Source: DASWJZ01 sp963792885 (GTDB taxonomy: Bacteria > Pseudomonadota > Alphaproteobacteria > Rhizobiales > Afifellaceae). From it: a stretch of DNA of 64,000 nt. A program made the translations under genes and the position numbers. Where the stretch lies: the NCBI GenBank assembly GCA_963792885.1, contig CAWBXX010000002.1, positions 1,003,394 to 1,067,393 on the forward strand, given 5' to 3'. Each line of letters begins with the position of its first letter. The first letter of the stretch is position 1. The notes below the pieces were generated by a model. The model was not told the DNA's origin. It saw only the letters and a list, made by a program, of their open reading frames with translations, and ran no database searches. Positions 49,531 through 58,528 of this stretch are shown piece by piece.

Positions 49531-50459
49531 ACCCGCGCGCGGTCACCGCGCTGACGGCTTTGGTAGTGGGGGCAATCCTCTCCCCCGGAGCGATGGCGGA
49601 AAATGCGCCGCGTCTGCCGCGGCCGCGCCCCGCGACTGAGCCGCCGGCGGCCGTCTCCGAGTGGGCGGCCGATGCAGCGTCCCACTTTGCTGGAGCGAAC
49701 GCGCCAAAGCCGGATCAAACCGCGACGGCGGCGATCGAGGAGCTTGCGCCCCTACCGCGTCCGCGCCCGAAGGGGCCGGTCGCGACGCTGGCGATGGTTG
49801 CGCCGGAAGAACAGAGCGCACCGCCTGCGCCGGAACTTGCTCCGGCAAGCGGCGAGAGCGACGCCGAATTCGCCGCTTGCATCGAGGAACTCCACGCGCT
49901 GGGCGTGGAGTTTGAAGTTGCGGAGCCAATCGATGACAAGGCCGGTTGCACGGTCCCGCATCCGCTCAAAGTGACCGGGCTCGGATCGGGCGTCGCGATC
50001 GGTCCGGAGACGCTTTTGAATTGCGCCATGACGCGCGCGCTCGCCGAATGGATGCGCGACGTGGTCGTGCCCGCCGGCGCGCGGACGCTTCGCGTGGTTC
50101 CCGACAGCATCCGGCAGGATTCCGCCTACGTCTGCCGCAACCGCTACAACGATCCGAACGCCAAGGTCTCCGAGCATGCGCACGCCAACGCCATCGACAT
50201 CGCGGAGATCGGCTTCGCCGGCCGTGACGGAATCGGCATCGGGAGGAACGCGGCCGGTTCGCCGGAAGCGGATTTCGAGGCGGCTATTCGCGCCGGCTCG
50301 TGCCGCTACTTCACCACCGTGCTCGGGCCCGGATCGAACGCGGCGCACGCCACGCATTTCCACTTCGATCTGGCGGAGCGAAGGGGTGGCTATCGCCTCT
50401 GCGAACTCGGCGAGCCGTCGAAGATGGTGCGCGCACCGGAAAACACGAAGCGCGAATAG
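49527..50459 (+). CDS. Extensin-like C-terminal domain protein
   Basis: This 310-residue secreted protein has a signal peptide (AVTALTALVVGAILSPGAMA), a Pro-rich part with PRLPRPRP and PLPRPRPKGP, and an extensin-like_C domain. That domain has CIEELHALGVEFE, LNCAMTRALAEWM, YVCRNRYNDPNAKVSEHAHA and ATHFHFDLA. The metal-binding His pattern (SEHAHANAID, HFHFD) resembles D-Ala-D-Ala/MepA-type peptidases. A cell-wall role next to the L,D-transpeptidase is likely. The last 70 nt overlap the gtrA-like gene tail to tail. Confidence 0.87.
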   Translation: MNPRAVTALTALVVGAILSPGAMAENAPRLPRPRPATEPPAAVSEWAADAASHFAGANAPKPDQTATAAIEELAPLPRPRPKGPVATLAMVAPEEQSAPPAPELAPASGESDAEFAACIEELHALGVEFEVAEPIDDKAGCTVPHPLKVTGLGSGVAIGPETLLNCAMTRALAEWMRDVVVPAGARTLRVVPDSIRQDSAYVCRNRYNDPNAKVSEHAHANAIDIAEIGFAGRDGIGIGRNAAGSPEADFEAAIRAGSCRYFTTVLGPGSNAAHATHFHFDLAERRGGYRLCELGEPSKMVRAPENTKRE

Positions 50460-50830
50460 CCGGCATAGGAAACGCCCATCGCCACCGCGGTGCCCATGAT
50501 GAGCGCCACGATCGGCGGAAGCTCGCGCCAGATGATCAGTGCCGCCGCGTAGACGAGATAATTGAGGCCCGCGGCGAGCGCGGCGACAGTCGCGTAGCGC
50601 ATGCCCTCATGCGCCTGGCTTCGCTTCGAGGCGCCGAAGGTGAGGCCGCGGTTGAGCCGCCACGTCGTGAAGGTGGCGACGCAGATCGAGACGAGGCGCG
50701 CTGAGAACGGGTCGAGGCCGAGCGCGTCGTGGAGGATCACAAGAAGCCCCGCATCGACGATGAAGCCGGCTCCGCCGACGAGCGCGAAGCGGAGGAAACG
50801 CGGTGCCTCCGCCCTGACGAGCCGCAGCAT
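50390..50830 (-). CDS. GtrA-family membrane protein
   Basis: This 146-residue protein has four helices and the GtrA pattern FLRFALVGGAGFIVDAGLL and ATFTTWRLNRGLTF, ending with SYAGYSRFVF. GtrA proteins are thought to flip undecaprenyl-linked sugars. It starts 3 nt after the GT2 stop and overlaps the extensin-like gene at its 3' end. It forms a two-gene operon with GT2. Confidence 0.9.
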   Translation of the reverse strand: MLRLVRAEAPRFLRFALVGGAGFIVDAGLLVILHDALGLDPFSARLVSICVATFTTWRLNRGLTFGASKRSQAHEGMRYATVAALAAGLNYLVYAAALIIWRELPPIVALIMGTAVAMGVSYAGYSRFVFSGARTIFDGSPSSQRR

Positions 50831-50833
50831 TGT

Positions 50834-51775
50834 CTACTGCGCTCCGAGCCCCGGAACCGTGAGGAAGAGGATGCGCTTCTGCTCGACGCGCGAGCGCCCG
50901 AGCGCCTCGAGCACTAGCCCGCATCCGGCCATGATAAAGCCTGCGACGAACATGCTCATGCCGACGAAGGCGTTGGAAAGCGAGGCGAGCGCCTCGCCTT
51001 CGAGCCGCGCCGTGAGGATGGGCACCATCATCGAGAGTCCGACGATCCAGAAGACGACCGCGAAGATCGTGAAGAAGGCGAAGGGCCGCGTCTCCTTCAC
51101 CAGCATGCCGACCATGGCGGCGGAGTGGAGACTCTCGGAGATGCTTTTGGGAGCCGCGGGCGCGGCGCGTCGGGTTCTGTCCTCGCCGAGGTCGATCTCG
51201 GCGACCGGGATCATGAGCTGGTTTGCGTGCATGGAAAGCTCGACGGGGACGTCGAATCCGGTCGAGATCGCCGGGAAACTTTTCACGAAGCGGCGCGTGA
51301 AGGCGCGATAGCCGGAGACGATGTCGGAGGAGGTGCCGGCGAAGAAGCGGCGGTAGAGCCACTCGAACGCGCGCTCCCCGAAGTTCTGGTGCGCACCGTG
51401 GCGGACAACGTTGCGCCGTGTCCCGACCACCATGTCAACGCGCTCCGTGACGAGTGCGTTGACGAGAGACGGCGCGTCGGCCGGATCGTAGCTGCCGTCA
51501 CCGTCCGCGAGCACATAGATGTCGGCGTCGATGTCGGCGAACATGCGGCGCACGACATTGCCCTTGCCCTGGCGCGCCTCGCGATAGACTCGCGCGCCCT
51601 CGCGAGTCGCCACGCGCGCGGTGTCGTCTGTCGAGTTGTTATCGAAAACGAAGATGCGCGCGGCGGGCAGTGCCTCGCGAAAGCCGTGCACGATCGAGCC
51701 GATCGTGTCGGCCTGGTTATGGCAGGGAATCAGAACGGCGATGTTGAAGCCGTCCTCGATCGCGGTCGCACTCAT
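50834..51775 (-). CDS. Family 2 glycosyltransferase with C-terminal membrane helices (GtrB-like)
   Basis: This 313-residue GT-A glycosyltransferase has FNIAVLIPCHNQADTIGSIV, the metal/nucleotide motif YVLADGDGSYDP, and SSDIVSGYRAFTRRFVKS. Two helices at the C-terminus (FFTIFAVVFWIVGLSMMVPI and MSMFVAGFIMAGCGLVLEAL) fit GtrB or polyprenyl-phosphate sugar transferases. It would load a sugar on undecaprenyl phosphate for the GtrA-like flippase. The start MSATAIEDG was chosen over an upstream codon in the divergent promoter region. Confidence 0.9.
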   Translation of the reverse strand: MSATAIEDGFNIAVLIPCHNQADTIGSIVHGFREALPAARIFVFDNNSTDDTARVATREGARVYREARQGKGNVVRRMFADIDADIYVLADGDGSYDPADAPSLVNALVTERVDMVVGTRRNVVRHGAHQNFGERAFEWLYRRFFAGTSSDIVSGYRAFTRRFVKSFPAISTGFDVPVELSMHANQLMIPVAEIDLGEDRTRRAAPAAPKSISESLHSAAMVGMLVKETRPFAFFTIFAVVFWIVGLSMMVPILTARLEGEALASLSNAFVGMSMFVAGFIMAGCGLVLEALGRSRVEQKRILFLTVPGLGAQ

Positions 51776-51876
51776 GTCGCGGTCCTGGATTATCCGTTGA
51801 TCGGTTCTAGCGCGCGCCCGGTTAACGGCTGGTAAGATTTCATCTCCCGAGAACCCGGCGTTCATATTTCTCGCTT

Positions 51877-53769
51877 ATGCGACAGGCACATCCGCCCGCT
51901 GCCGATCCGCCGAGCGCGCCCTTGCAGACAAGAGTCGATACGTTCCGAAACGGCGGCGCCGCCAGCGCGAGCGAGCCTTCGCTGCCGGCGATCGTCCTGA
52001 TCTTCTGGGCCGCTTTCGCAGTGGCGATCCTCGCGGCCCGCATTCTGAATCCGGTCTTCTTCGAGGCCCAGGACCCCGACAGCTTTCTGAGGATCGTTGA
52101 GGTCCGCGATCTGGTGGCGGGGCAGGGCTGGTTCGACCTCGTCCAGCACCGCATGGATCCGCCCGCCGGGGCGCTTCTCCAATGGTCGCGGCTGATCGAC
52201 GCGCCGCTCGCCTTCCTGGTCATCGTCGGCCGGTCGGTCGGGCTCGGCGAGAACCTCGCGCTGGTCTTCTGGCCGGTGCTGATGCTTCTCGGCCTGATGG
52301 GCGCGGCTGCCGCCACGGCATCGGCGCTCGCCGGACGCGCCGCTGCGATCGCGACGCTTATCCTTCTGTTTTTCTTCCTCGACCCGTTGATCGTCTACCT
52401 CCCTGGCGACATCGATCATCACAATGCGCAGATCGCCGTGATGATGGCGACGGTGGCATTTGCGCTTCGGCTACGCTCGGGCGCGCTTTTCGGTTTTCTG
52501 GCAGGCGCCGGCTCCGCGGTGACGCTCGCGATCGGCCTTGAGATGCTGCCGCACGTCGCCGTGCTCGGTCTTGTAATCGCGCTCCGCTTCGCCTGGACCG
52601 GTGAGAACCCGCGCGCCGTCGCCGCCTACGGCTGCACGATTGGGATCCTGCCCGGCGCACTCTATATCCTGAGCGGCTCGCCTGCCGCCTCGATGGCCTG
52701 CGATTCCCTCTCTTACGCCCTTGCAATTCCGCTCCTGATCGCCGGCCTTGGTCTCGCGGCGAACGCACTCGCTATGGGCGGCTTCGGGCGCTCGGTGCGG
52801 ATCGCAGGTCCCCTCGTTGTCGGCGCGGCGGCCGCGGCCTATTTCATCGGCATCACGCCGGAATGCCTTGGCGGCCCCTACGGCCAGCTCTCGCCCGAGG
52901 TGAAGACCGCTTTTCTCGATACGGTCTCCGAGGCGCAGCCGATCTGGCGCTATGCCGAGCGCGAGCCCGTCGGCGCAGTCGGCTCGCTCGGCCCACTGCT
53001 CGTCGCGCTCTTCGTCGCGCTAAGCCACCTGCGGCGCGAGCCGATCTGGAGCCTGCCGGCAGCGCTCCTCGTGCTTGCCGCTGCGCTCTCCTTCTATCAG
53101 GTGCGCACGCTCCCCTTTGGGAGCGCGCTCGCAATCCCTGTCGTCGGCGTGTGGCTTGCCGAGGTCTATGCGCGCGCGACCGCGCGATGGCAGAGCCGAG
53201 CCCGGCGCGCGATTCCCGTCGTTGCGGCTTTCCTTCTGGTGATTCCCTTCAGCTGGCTGCTCGTCGCCTGGGGCGGGGAGAAAGCGCTCGCGGCGCTCTC
53301 GAACGGCCGCATCGCGCCCCAGAAGCAGGTGCAGCCTGATCCGGCGCTGGTGAAGGGCCTGAGCTCGGCGGAACAGAATTGCTTCGATCCCGCAAGCGCC
53401 GCGCTTCTTGCGGGCCTGCCGCAGGGGCTCGTGCTGTCACCGCTCTTCTACGGCTCGACTGTGCTGAAGCTCTCCGACCATTCCGTCGTCGCCGGCCCTT
53501 ATCACAGGAACGGCCAGGCGATCCTCGACGCGATCAACGCGATGGAGCGCCCGCCGGCGGAGGCGAAAGCGATCGTCGACGTGCGCGGCGTCGACTACGT
53601 GACGATCTGCGCGACGTCAGAGGAATCGGCCATTGCCGCCCACAACGCCCCCGACGGGCTGCTGGCGGATCTTCTTGCAGGACGCGCCCCGCCTTGGCTT
53701 CAGCCTATCCCGCCGGAGCCGGGGAGCGCCCTCAGGGTCTGGCAAGTGGTGAAGCAACCCACGTCTTAA
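51877..53769 (+). CDS. Polytopic GT-C-like membrane protein
   Basis: This 630-residue protein has about 11-12 helices and a soluble C-terminal region. An acidic first loop (AQDPDSFLRIVEVRDLVAGQ, then MDPPAGALLQWSRL) and the loop PGDIDHHNAQIAVM resemble the catalytic loops of GT-C glycosyltransferases. It is divergent from the GT2-gtrA pair, so it may be the third, acceptor-specific enzyme of a Gtr system. The family was not firmly recognised; the sugar-transfer role is an inference. Confidence 0.7.
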   Translation: MRQAHPPAADPPSAPLQTRVDTFRNGGAASASEPSLPAIVLIFWAAFAVAILAARILNPVFFEAQDPDSFLRIVEVRDLVAGQGWFDLVQHRMDPPAGALLQWSRLIDAPLAFLVIVGRSVGLGENLALVFWPVLMLLGLMGAAAATASALAGRAAAIATLILLFFFLDPLIVYLPGDIDHHNAQIAVMMATVAFALRLRSGALFGFLAGAGSAVTLAIGLEMLPHVAVLGLVIALRFAWTGENPRAVAAYGCTIGILPGALYILSGSPAASMACDSLSYALAIPLLIAGLGLAANALAMGGFGRSVRIAGPLVVGAAAAAYFIGITPECLGGPYGQLSPEVKTAFLDTVSEAQPIWRYAEREPVGAVGSLGPLLVALFVALSHLRREPIWSLPAALLVLAAALSFYQVRTLPFGSALAIPVVGVWLAEVYARATARWQSRARRAIPVVAAFLLVIPFSWLLVAWGGEKALAALSNGRIAPQKQVQPDPALVKGLSSAEQNCFDPASAALLAGLPQGLVLSPLFYGSTVLKLSDHSVVAGPYHRNGQAILDAINAMERPPAEAKAIVDVRGVDYVTICATSEESAIAAHNAPDGLLADLLAGRAPPWLQPIPPEPGSALRVWQVVKQPTS

Positions 53770-53784
53770 GCGTCTCGCCGCCCC

Positions 53785-54789
53785 ATGCTATCGTTCGGCA
53801 TGCTTCGCCGCCTCTTGATTCTGGTAGCGCTTCTTGCCGCCGCGCCGGCTTCCGCCGAGCCGACGGCGAAGGAGCTTTTCGGGGCGCAGCCGCTGCCGGC
53901 CGCGCTCCCCTCCGCGCCGATCGGGTTCTACAGCCGCGGCTGCCTGGCCGGCGCCGTGCAGCTTCCGCCCGACGGGCCCACCTGGCAGGCGATGCGGCTC
54001 TCGCGCGATCGCCAATGGGGCCTGCCGGTCCTCGTCGATTTTATCGAGAAGCTATCGAGGGACGCAGCGGCGCTCGACGGCTGGCCCGGCCTCCTCGTCG
54101 GCGACATGTCGCAGCCGCGCGGCGGCCCGATGATGAGCGGCCATGCCTCGCATCAGGTCGGGCTCGACGTGGACATCTGGATCAATCCGATGCCGGCACG
54201 CCGGCTCTCCGAGCAGGAGCGCGAGGACATCTCGGCGGTCGAAGTGACAAAGGCAGGGCCGCACGAGATCTATCGCGACCGCTGGACGGCGGCGCACGGC
54301 CGGCTGATCAAAAGGGCGGCGCTCGATCCGCGCGTAGAACGCATCTTCGTCGCGCCGGGGATCAAGAAGGAGCTCTGCCGCACTGCGGGGAGCGACCGCG
54401 GCTGGCTGAGCAAGGTGCGCCCCTATTATGGGCACAACGATCACTTCCACGTGCGGCTCTCCTGCCCGGCGGGCACGAACTGCCGCAAGCAGGCACCGCC
54501 GCCAGCCGGCGACGGCTGCGGCGCGCCGCTCGACTGGTGGTTCACCGCCGAGCCCTACAAGCCGGCGCCCGCCGGCCCGCAGAAGCAGGTGAAGCTCTCC
54601 GACTTGCCGGCGGCCTGCGCGCAGGTGCTCGCAGCGAAGCCCGTCGACGGCGCGTTGACGATGCGGCAGGCATTTGCAGTGGAGCTGGGAGAGACGCCGC
54701 CGCCGACGGCTCCGGGCGGGCCTTTCATCGCCGCCGCCGCGGAGCCCGAGCTCGCGCGGCTGCCGCGCCCACGCCCCGAAGGGCGGTAA
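53785..54789 (+). CDS. mepA: Penicillin-insensitive murein endopeptidase
   Basis: MepA cuts D-Ala-meso-DAP cross-links in peptidoglycan. The 334-residue protein has a signal peptide (LRRLLILVALLAAAPASA) and the zinc motif MSGHASHQVGLDVDIW, with the second site in YYGHNDHFHVRLSC. Conserved cysteines (SRGC, LSC, TNC, GC) fit a periplasmic fold. It follows the GT-C-like gene by 15 nt, so may share its transcript. A PRLPRPRP-like tail matches that of the extensin-like protein. Confidence 0.93.
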   Translation: MLSFGMLRRLLILVALLAAAPASAEPTAKELFGAQPLPAALPSAPIGFYSRGCLAGAVQLPPDGPTWQAMRLSRDRQWGLPVLVDFIEKLSRDAAALDGWPGLLVGDMSQPRGGPMMSGHASHQVGLDVDIWINPMPARRLSEQEREDISAVEVTKAGPHEIYRDRWTAAHGRLIKRAALDPRVERIFVAPGIKKELCRTAGSDRGWLSKVRPYYGHNDHFHVRLSCPAGTNCRKQAPPPAGDGCGAPLDWWFTAEPYKPAPAGPQKQVKLSDLPAACAQVLAAKPVDGALTMRQAFAVELGETPPPTAPGGPFIAAAAEPELARLPRPRPEGR

Positions 54790-54807
54790 AGCGGATCCCG
54801 ACAGTTG

Positions 54808-54908
54808 TCGTCATGCCTGGACTTGATCCGGGCACATCCGTTCCAACGCCCCGTCGAGTCGCCAACCGCGACGGAATGGATTGCCGGGGCATGCCCGGCA
54901 ATGACGAC
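54808..54908. repeat. Intergenic palindromic repeat element, copy 2
   Basis: The ends are inverted: GTCGTCATGCCTGGACTTGA on the left and GGGCATGCCCGGCAATGACG on the right. It shares the CATGC...CTTGA core with the element at 16619-16714. It lies between mepA and msrA, convergent genes. Confidence 0.65.
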
Positions 54909-54930
54909 GCCTAGGGAGTCGCGCCCGAAA

Positions 54931-55590
54931 CTAGGCCGCCGCTTCTTCCTGGAAGATCGGGCAGGAGACGCCGGTGCCACCGAGGCCGCAATAGCCGCCG
55001 GGATTCTTGGCGAGATATTGCTGGTGGTAGTCCTCGGCGAAGTAGAACTCCGGCGCCTGCGCGATTTCGGTCGTAATCGCGCCACGCGATTTGCCGAGCG
55101 CCGCCTGATAGGCGTCGCGCGAGGCCTCCGCCTGCCGCCGCTGTTCCTCGTCATAGACATAGATGGCGGAGCGGTATTGCGTGCCGATGTCATTTCCTTG
55201 GCGCATGCCTTGCGTCGGGTCGTGCGATTCCCAGAAGCGGCGAAGAAGCTCCGCGTAGGAGACTTCCTTCGGATCGAAGACGACGAGCACCGCCTCGGTG
55301 TGCCCGGTGCGGCCCGAGCAGACCTCCTGGTAGGTCGGATTCGGCGTCTCGCCGCCCGCATAGCCGACTGCGGTCACATAGACGCCCGGCGTCTTCCAGA
55401 AGATGCGCTCCGCGCCCCAGAAGCAGCCGAGGCCGAAAAGCGCAGTCTCCATTCCGTCGGGGTAGGGTCCCTTGAGCTTCCGGCCGTTGACGAAGTGCGC
55501 CTCGGCCGTTGCGATCGGCTCGGGCCGGCCGGCGAGCGCCTCGCCGGCGCCGGGCATGGCGAGCTTCTTGGAGAGCATACCGAAGAGCAT
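54931..55590 (-). CDS. msrA: Peptide methionine sulfoxide reductase A
   Basis: MsrA reduces methionine-S-sulfoxide in proteins. The 219-residue protein has the catalytic motif ALFGLGCFWGAERIFWKTPG, then YEEVCSGRTGH-like YQEVCSGRTGHTEAV and the C-terminal GYCGLGGTGVSCPIF with resolving cysteines. Length is normal for the long form. Start ATG 55590. Confidence 0.96.
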   Translation of the reverse strand: MLFGMLSKKLAMPGAGEALAGRPEPIATAEAHFVNGRKLKGPYPDGMETALFGLGCFWGAERIFWKTPGVYVTAVGYAGGETPNPTYQEVCSGRTGHTEAVLVVFDPKEVSYAELLRRFWESHDPTQGMRQGNDIGTQYRSAIYVYDEEQRRQAEASRDAYQAALGKSRGAITTEIAQAPEFYFAEDYHQQYLAKNPGGYCGLGGTGVSCPIFQEEAAA

Positions 55591-55617
55591 GAAAGCCTCC
55601 GAGGTTCGGGTGAGATA

Positions 55618-55941
55618 TCAGGCCGCGAATTCGCGGCTCAGAAATGGACGGCGGCGGCGCACGCCGAGCACGACGAAGAAGACCCCGAGGACGATGAGCA
55701 CGGCCGCGGTCGGCGCCGCCATGACCCAGGCGAGTGCCGCGTCGAAGGGCGGAGGAGCGGTCGGGATCGCGACCTCGGTCCCCTCCGGCCGGCCGAATGT
55801 TGCGAGCGTCGTGTAGGTCTCGGTGACGGGCGTCAGAACCAGGCTCGAGGCGGCGATCGACTTCGCCCCGTCGACGACGGCGGCGACGAGCGCTCCGGCG
55901 ATCAGCCAGAAACCGAGGAATCGCGCGATGAAGCGGAGCAT
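55618..55941 (-). CDS. Small two-helix membrane protein of unknown function
   Basis: This 107-residue protein has an N-terminal helix (FIARFLGFWLIAGALVAAVVDG) and a C-terminal helix (APTAAVLIVLGVFFVVLGV) before a basic tail RRRRPF. It lies 27 nt upstream of msrA on the same strand. I recall similar small proteins in Hyphomicrobiales but no function. Confidence 0.6.
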   Translation of the reverse strand: MLRFIARFLGFWLIAGALVAAVVDGAKSIAASSLVLTPVTETYTTLATFGRPEGTEVAIPTAPPPFDAALAWVMAAPTAAVLIVLGVFFVVLGVRRRRPFLSREFAA

Positions 55942-56099
55942 GGCCTAAAGTAGGATCGTTTGGCGAAAGGGGCAATCGCCGCACACTCGCCTGTGATTTC
56001 CCGTGGCTTCCGGTGGCGTTGGCCGCCCGCCTTGCGATCCAAGGGCATGGTCGATACATGAGGCGCTCCCGGACGGGCGCCCGCGGCGCCGCGTCTTGC

Positions 56100-56189
56100 G
56101 GAGGGGTGGCCGAGTGGCTGAAGGCGCACGCTTGGAAAGCGTGTTTACGGGAAACCGTAACGCGGGTTCGAATCCCGCTCCCTCCGCCA
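56100..56189 (+). tRNA. tRNA-Ser (anticodon GGA)
   Basis: The 90-nt gene has an acceptor stem GGAGGGG paired with TCCCTCC, a D-arm with GGCCGAGTGGCTGAAGGC, anticodon loop TTGGAAA (GGA), a long variable arm (TTTACGGGAAACCGTAA) typical of class II tRNAs, a T-arm GCGGG-TTCGAAT-CCCGC and an encoded CCA. It appears to be the attachment site of the element that follows. Confidence 0.97.
56165..56189 (+). other. Likely attachment site (attL) at the tRNA 3' end
   Basis: A tyrosine integrase gene starts 148 nt downstream and points away from tRNA-Ser, the usual layout for integration at a tRNA 3' end. No matching direct repeat was found by eye further right in the window, so the other end is unknown. 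Confidence 0.45.
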
Positions 56190-56336
56190 GAACCCAATTT
56201 CAACCCGTTGCACACCGCCTCAAAATACCAGAGATCCCACTATACTGATCCGCTGGATAGTTGCTTCCAGTGGCTTGCTGTTGCGCCCCGACGCTCTTAG
56301 AAAGAGGGAACAATTGTTGGATCGGAGAACAGAGCA

Positions 56337-57566
56337 GTGGCCGGCAAGCGGCGGGGGCGTCACCCTCGAAATGACCTCGACGCAAAGCGCGTCGCTTCGT
56401 TGCTCCGAAAGAAGGCCGTCGGTCGGCATTTCGACGGACAGGGGCTCCACCTCTTCGTCAAACCGAGCGGGACGGCGTCTTGGGTGCTTCGCGTGACCGC
56501 CGGGGGGCGTCGCAAGGATATCGGGCTCGGGTCGATCGATGTTGTCTCTCTGGTCGAAGCACGCGAGCGTGCGCGGCAGTACAGGGCGGTCGCCAAATCC
56601 GGAGGCGATCCCATTGCTGAGAGGCGCAAGGCTTTACGCTCGGTCCCAACGTTCGAGCAGGCCGCTCGTCGCGTGCATGCGGAGCATGCCCCGTCCTGGC
56701 GGAATGCCAAACATGGCGCACAGTGGCTTTCGACATTGGAGACTTATGCCTTCCCGATGATCGGGGCCCTCCGCACCACCCAAATCGATGTGCCCGACGT
56801 CTTGAGAGTTCTCTCGCCCATTTGGCTTTCGCGACCCGAGACTGCGCGGCGGGTGCGCCAGCGCATTCGGACTGTGCTCGACTGGGCACGGGCCGCTGGT
56901 CACCGCGACGGCGAGAACCCCGTGGGGCCCGTGCTTGCGAAGGCTTTGCCGCGCCAGAGTGGAGCAAGGGGCCACCACGCGGCTCTCTCCTACGTCGAAG
57001 TTCCGGTGTTCATACGAGACCTTCGAGAAAGCTCTGGTGGTGAAGCCGTCCGCTTGGCGTTTGAGTTCCTGATCCTGACAGCGGCACGCACATCGGAAGT
57101 GCTCGGGGCCCGAAAAGACGAAATCGACCTGGAGGCTCGCGTGTGGAGCGTCGCCCCGGAGCGTATGAAGGCCGGCCGGTCTCATAGGGTCCCGCTGTCG
57201 CCGCGCGCAGTCGAAATCCTCGAGCGGGCATTCGAGCTGTCCGCGGACTCGGAGCTTGTGTTCCAAGGCGCCCGGGCCGGGCAGCCCATCTCAACGATGG
57301 CGTTTCTGATGCTCATTCGCCGGATGGGCGTTGCGGCGACCGCACACGGCTTTCGTAGCTCTTTTCGGGATTGGGCTGCCGAGACGACGGCGTTTCCTTC
57401 TGAAGTCGTAGAGATGGCGCTCGCGCACGCAATTAGTGACAAAACCGAGGCGGCCTATCGGCGCGGCGATCTGTTCGAGAAGCGGCGCAAGCTCATGGAA
57501 GCGTGGGAGTCGTTCGTCACGTCTGCGCCGGCTGAAGTTCTATCGCTCAACGCGCGGAGGCGGTGA
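56337..57566 (+). CDS. Tyrosine recombinase / integrase
   Basis: This 409-residue integrase has the N-terminal DUF4102-like arm-binding domain (GQGLHLFVKPSGTASWVLRV, DIGLGSIDVVSLVEARERA), a core-binding domain, and a catalytic domain. The catalytic residues are R in LTAARTSEVLGAR, H-X-X-R in THGFRSSFRDWA-like AHGFRSSFRDWA, and the Tyr in EAAYRRGDLFEKR. This is the P4-type integrase class that targets tRNA genes. The start is a GTG at 56337. It marks the left end of an integrated element. Confidence 0.94.
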   Translation: MAGKRRGRHPRNDLDAKRVASLLRKKAVGRHFDGQGLHLFVKPSGTASWVLRVTAGGRRKDIGLGSIDVVSLVEARERARQYRAVAKSGGDPIAERRKALRSVPTFEQAARRVHAEHAPSWRNAKHGAQWLSTLETYAFPMIGALRTTQIDVPDVLRVLSPIWLSRPETARRVRQRIRTVLDWARAAGHRDGENPVGPVLAKALPRQSGARGHHAALSYVEVPVFIRDLRESSGGEAVRLAFEFLILTAARTSEVLGARKDEIDLEARVWSVAPERMKAGRSHRVPLSPRAVEILERAFELSADSELVFQGARAGQPISTMAFLMLIRRMGVAATAHGFRSSFRDWAAETTAFPSEVVEMALAHAISDKTEAAYRRGDLFEKRRKLMEAWESFVTSAPAEVLSLNARRR

Positions 57567-58528
57567 TGGCGAGGATTAGACCCTTCGTTCACGGCTACGA
57601 CGTCGGCAAGTTCCTCGTTCCGGCCGACCTGCGGGAGAAGATCGACGAACATCTCGGAAGAACATTCTCGCCCGCTGACTTTGACGAGATGTCGGAAGCG
57701 CTCGCTGTTTCCGAATCAGTTTGGCAGACGCGGCGGAACGCTCCGGACCGGGATTTCGAGATATGCCATCTCAAGAAGATTCGCGATCTGGGCGATAAAT
57801 TGTCCCGCCTCCTGTGCCCGTCGGGGCAGCCTGGCGGGCGCGCCAGCTTCAAGGGCAAAAGACTCGTTGCTGCCAAGGACGCGGTCACAAGATTGCGTAG
57901 CGGCTCGGTTCGGCCACGGCCGTCCTTCGGTATCAGATCGAAGAATAATACGAAGCCACAACTGCACCCAGACATCGTAACGGAGGTACTTGGCAACCTG
58001 CGCTACATGGATGTAGTGGCGGCAGGAGAAATCGAAAACCTGAGTGGTCTCGACACGCTCTTGTCGGGTGGCGATAGCGAACATATCGACCGCTTGCTGA
58101 AGAGCCTTTTTCCGATCCTTGAGCGCAACGACCTGTCCACAAGCTATACGACGCGGGAGGGAGAAAGTGCAGATCGCCGGGCCCCAGCCGTGAAACTAGC
58201 GATGCTGCTCGTTCCACTTTGGCCAGACGAAATCGGCCGGCCGACTGGAGAAGCGGTCATGGCCCGGCTCGTCAGACTCCGCGCGGAGATAAGAAAGCGG
58301 GCGGAAACAATAAGTGAGCGGAAACCGCTCGGCCGACTGAATTTAACAGCACTTAGACGCGCTCCTTGCAACGGCATAGATGCCGGTGAGACGCATTCAA
58401 ACGGAGCGCGCAAATGCCCACAGATTTCAATTATGACCTCCCTAAATCCGGGTTCGTTCGCGAGAAGACCCTTCTTGCCCCCCATGGTCCACTTCCAATC
58501 GACCGCTCGACCTTGTGGCGGTGGGTGA
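57566..58528 (+). CDS. Unrecognised element-borne protein
   Basis: This 320-residue protein starts MARIRPFVHGYDVGKFLVPA, right after the integrase. It is basic and charged, without membrane helices. It has a helical N-terminal part (RRTF-like HLGRTFSPADFDEMSEALA), a basic middle (FKGKRLVAAKDAVTRL) and a helical stretch (IENLSGLDTLLSGGDSEHID). No family was recognised. Its last 115 nt overlap the AlpA-like gene in another frame, which is unusual; the true stop may be earlier if a frameshift is present. A role in replication, defence or element control cannot be decided. Confidence 0.6.
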   Translation: MARIRPFVHGYDVGKFLVPADLREKIDEHLGRTFSPADFDEMSEALAVSESVWQTRRNAPDRDFEICHLKKIRDLGDKLSRLLCPSGQPGGRASFKGKRLVAAKDAVTRLRSGSVRPRPSFGIRSKNNTKPQLHPDIVTEVLGNLRYMDVVAAGEIENLSGLDTLLSGGDSEHIDRLLKSLFPILERNDLSTSYTTREGESADRRAPAVKLAMLLVPLWPDEIGRPTGEAVMARLVRLRAEIRKRAETISERKPLGRLNLTALRRAPCNGIDAGETHSNGARKCPQISIMTSLNPGSFARRPFLPPMVHFQSTARPCGGG

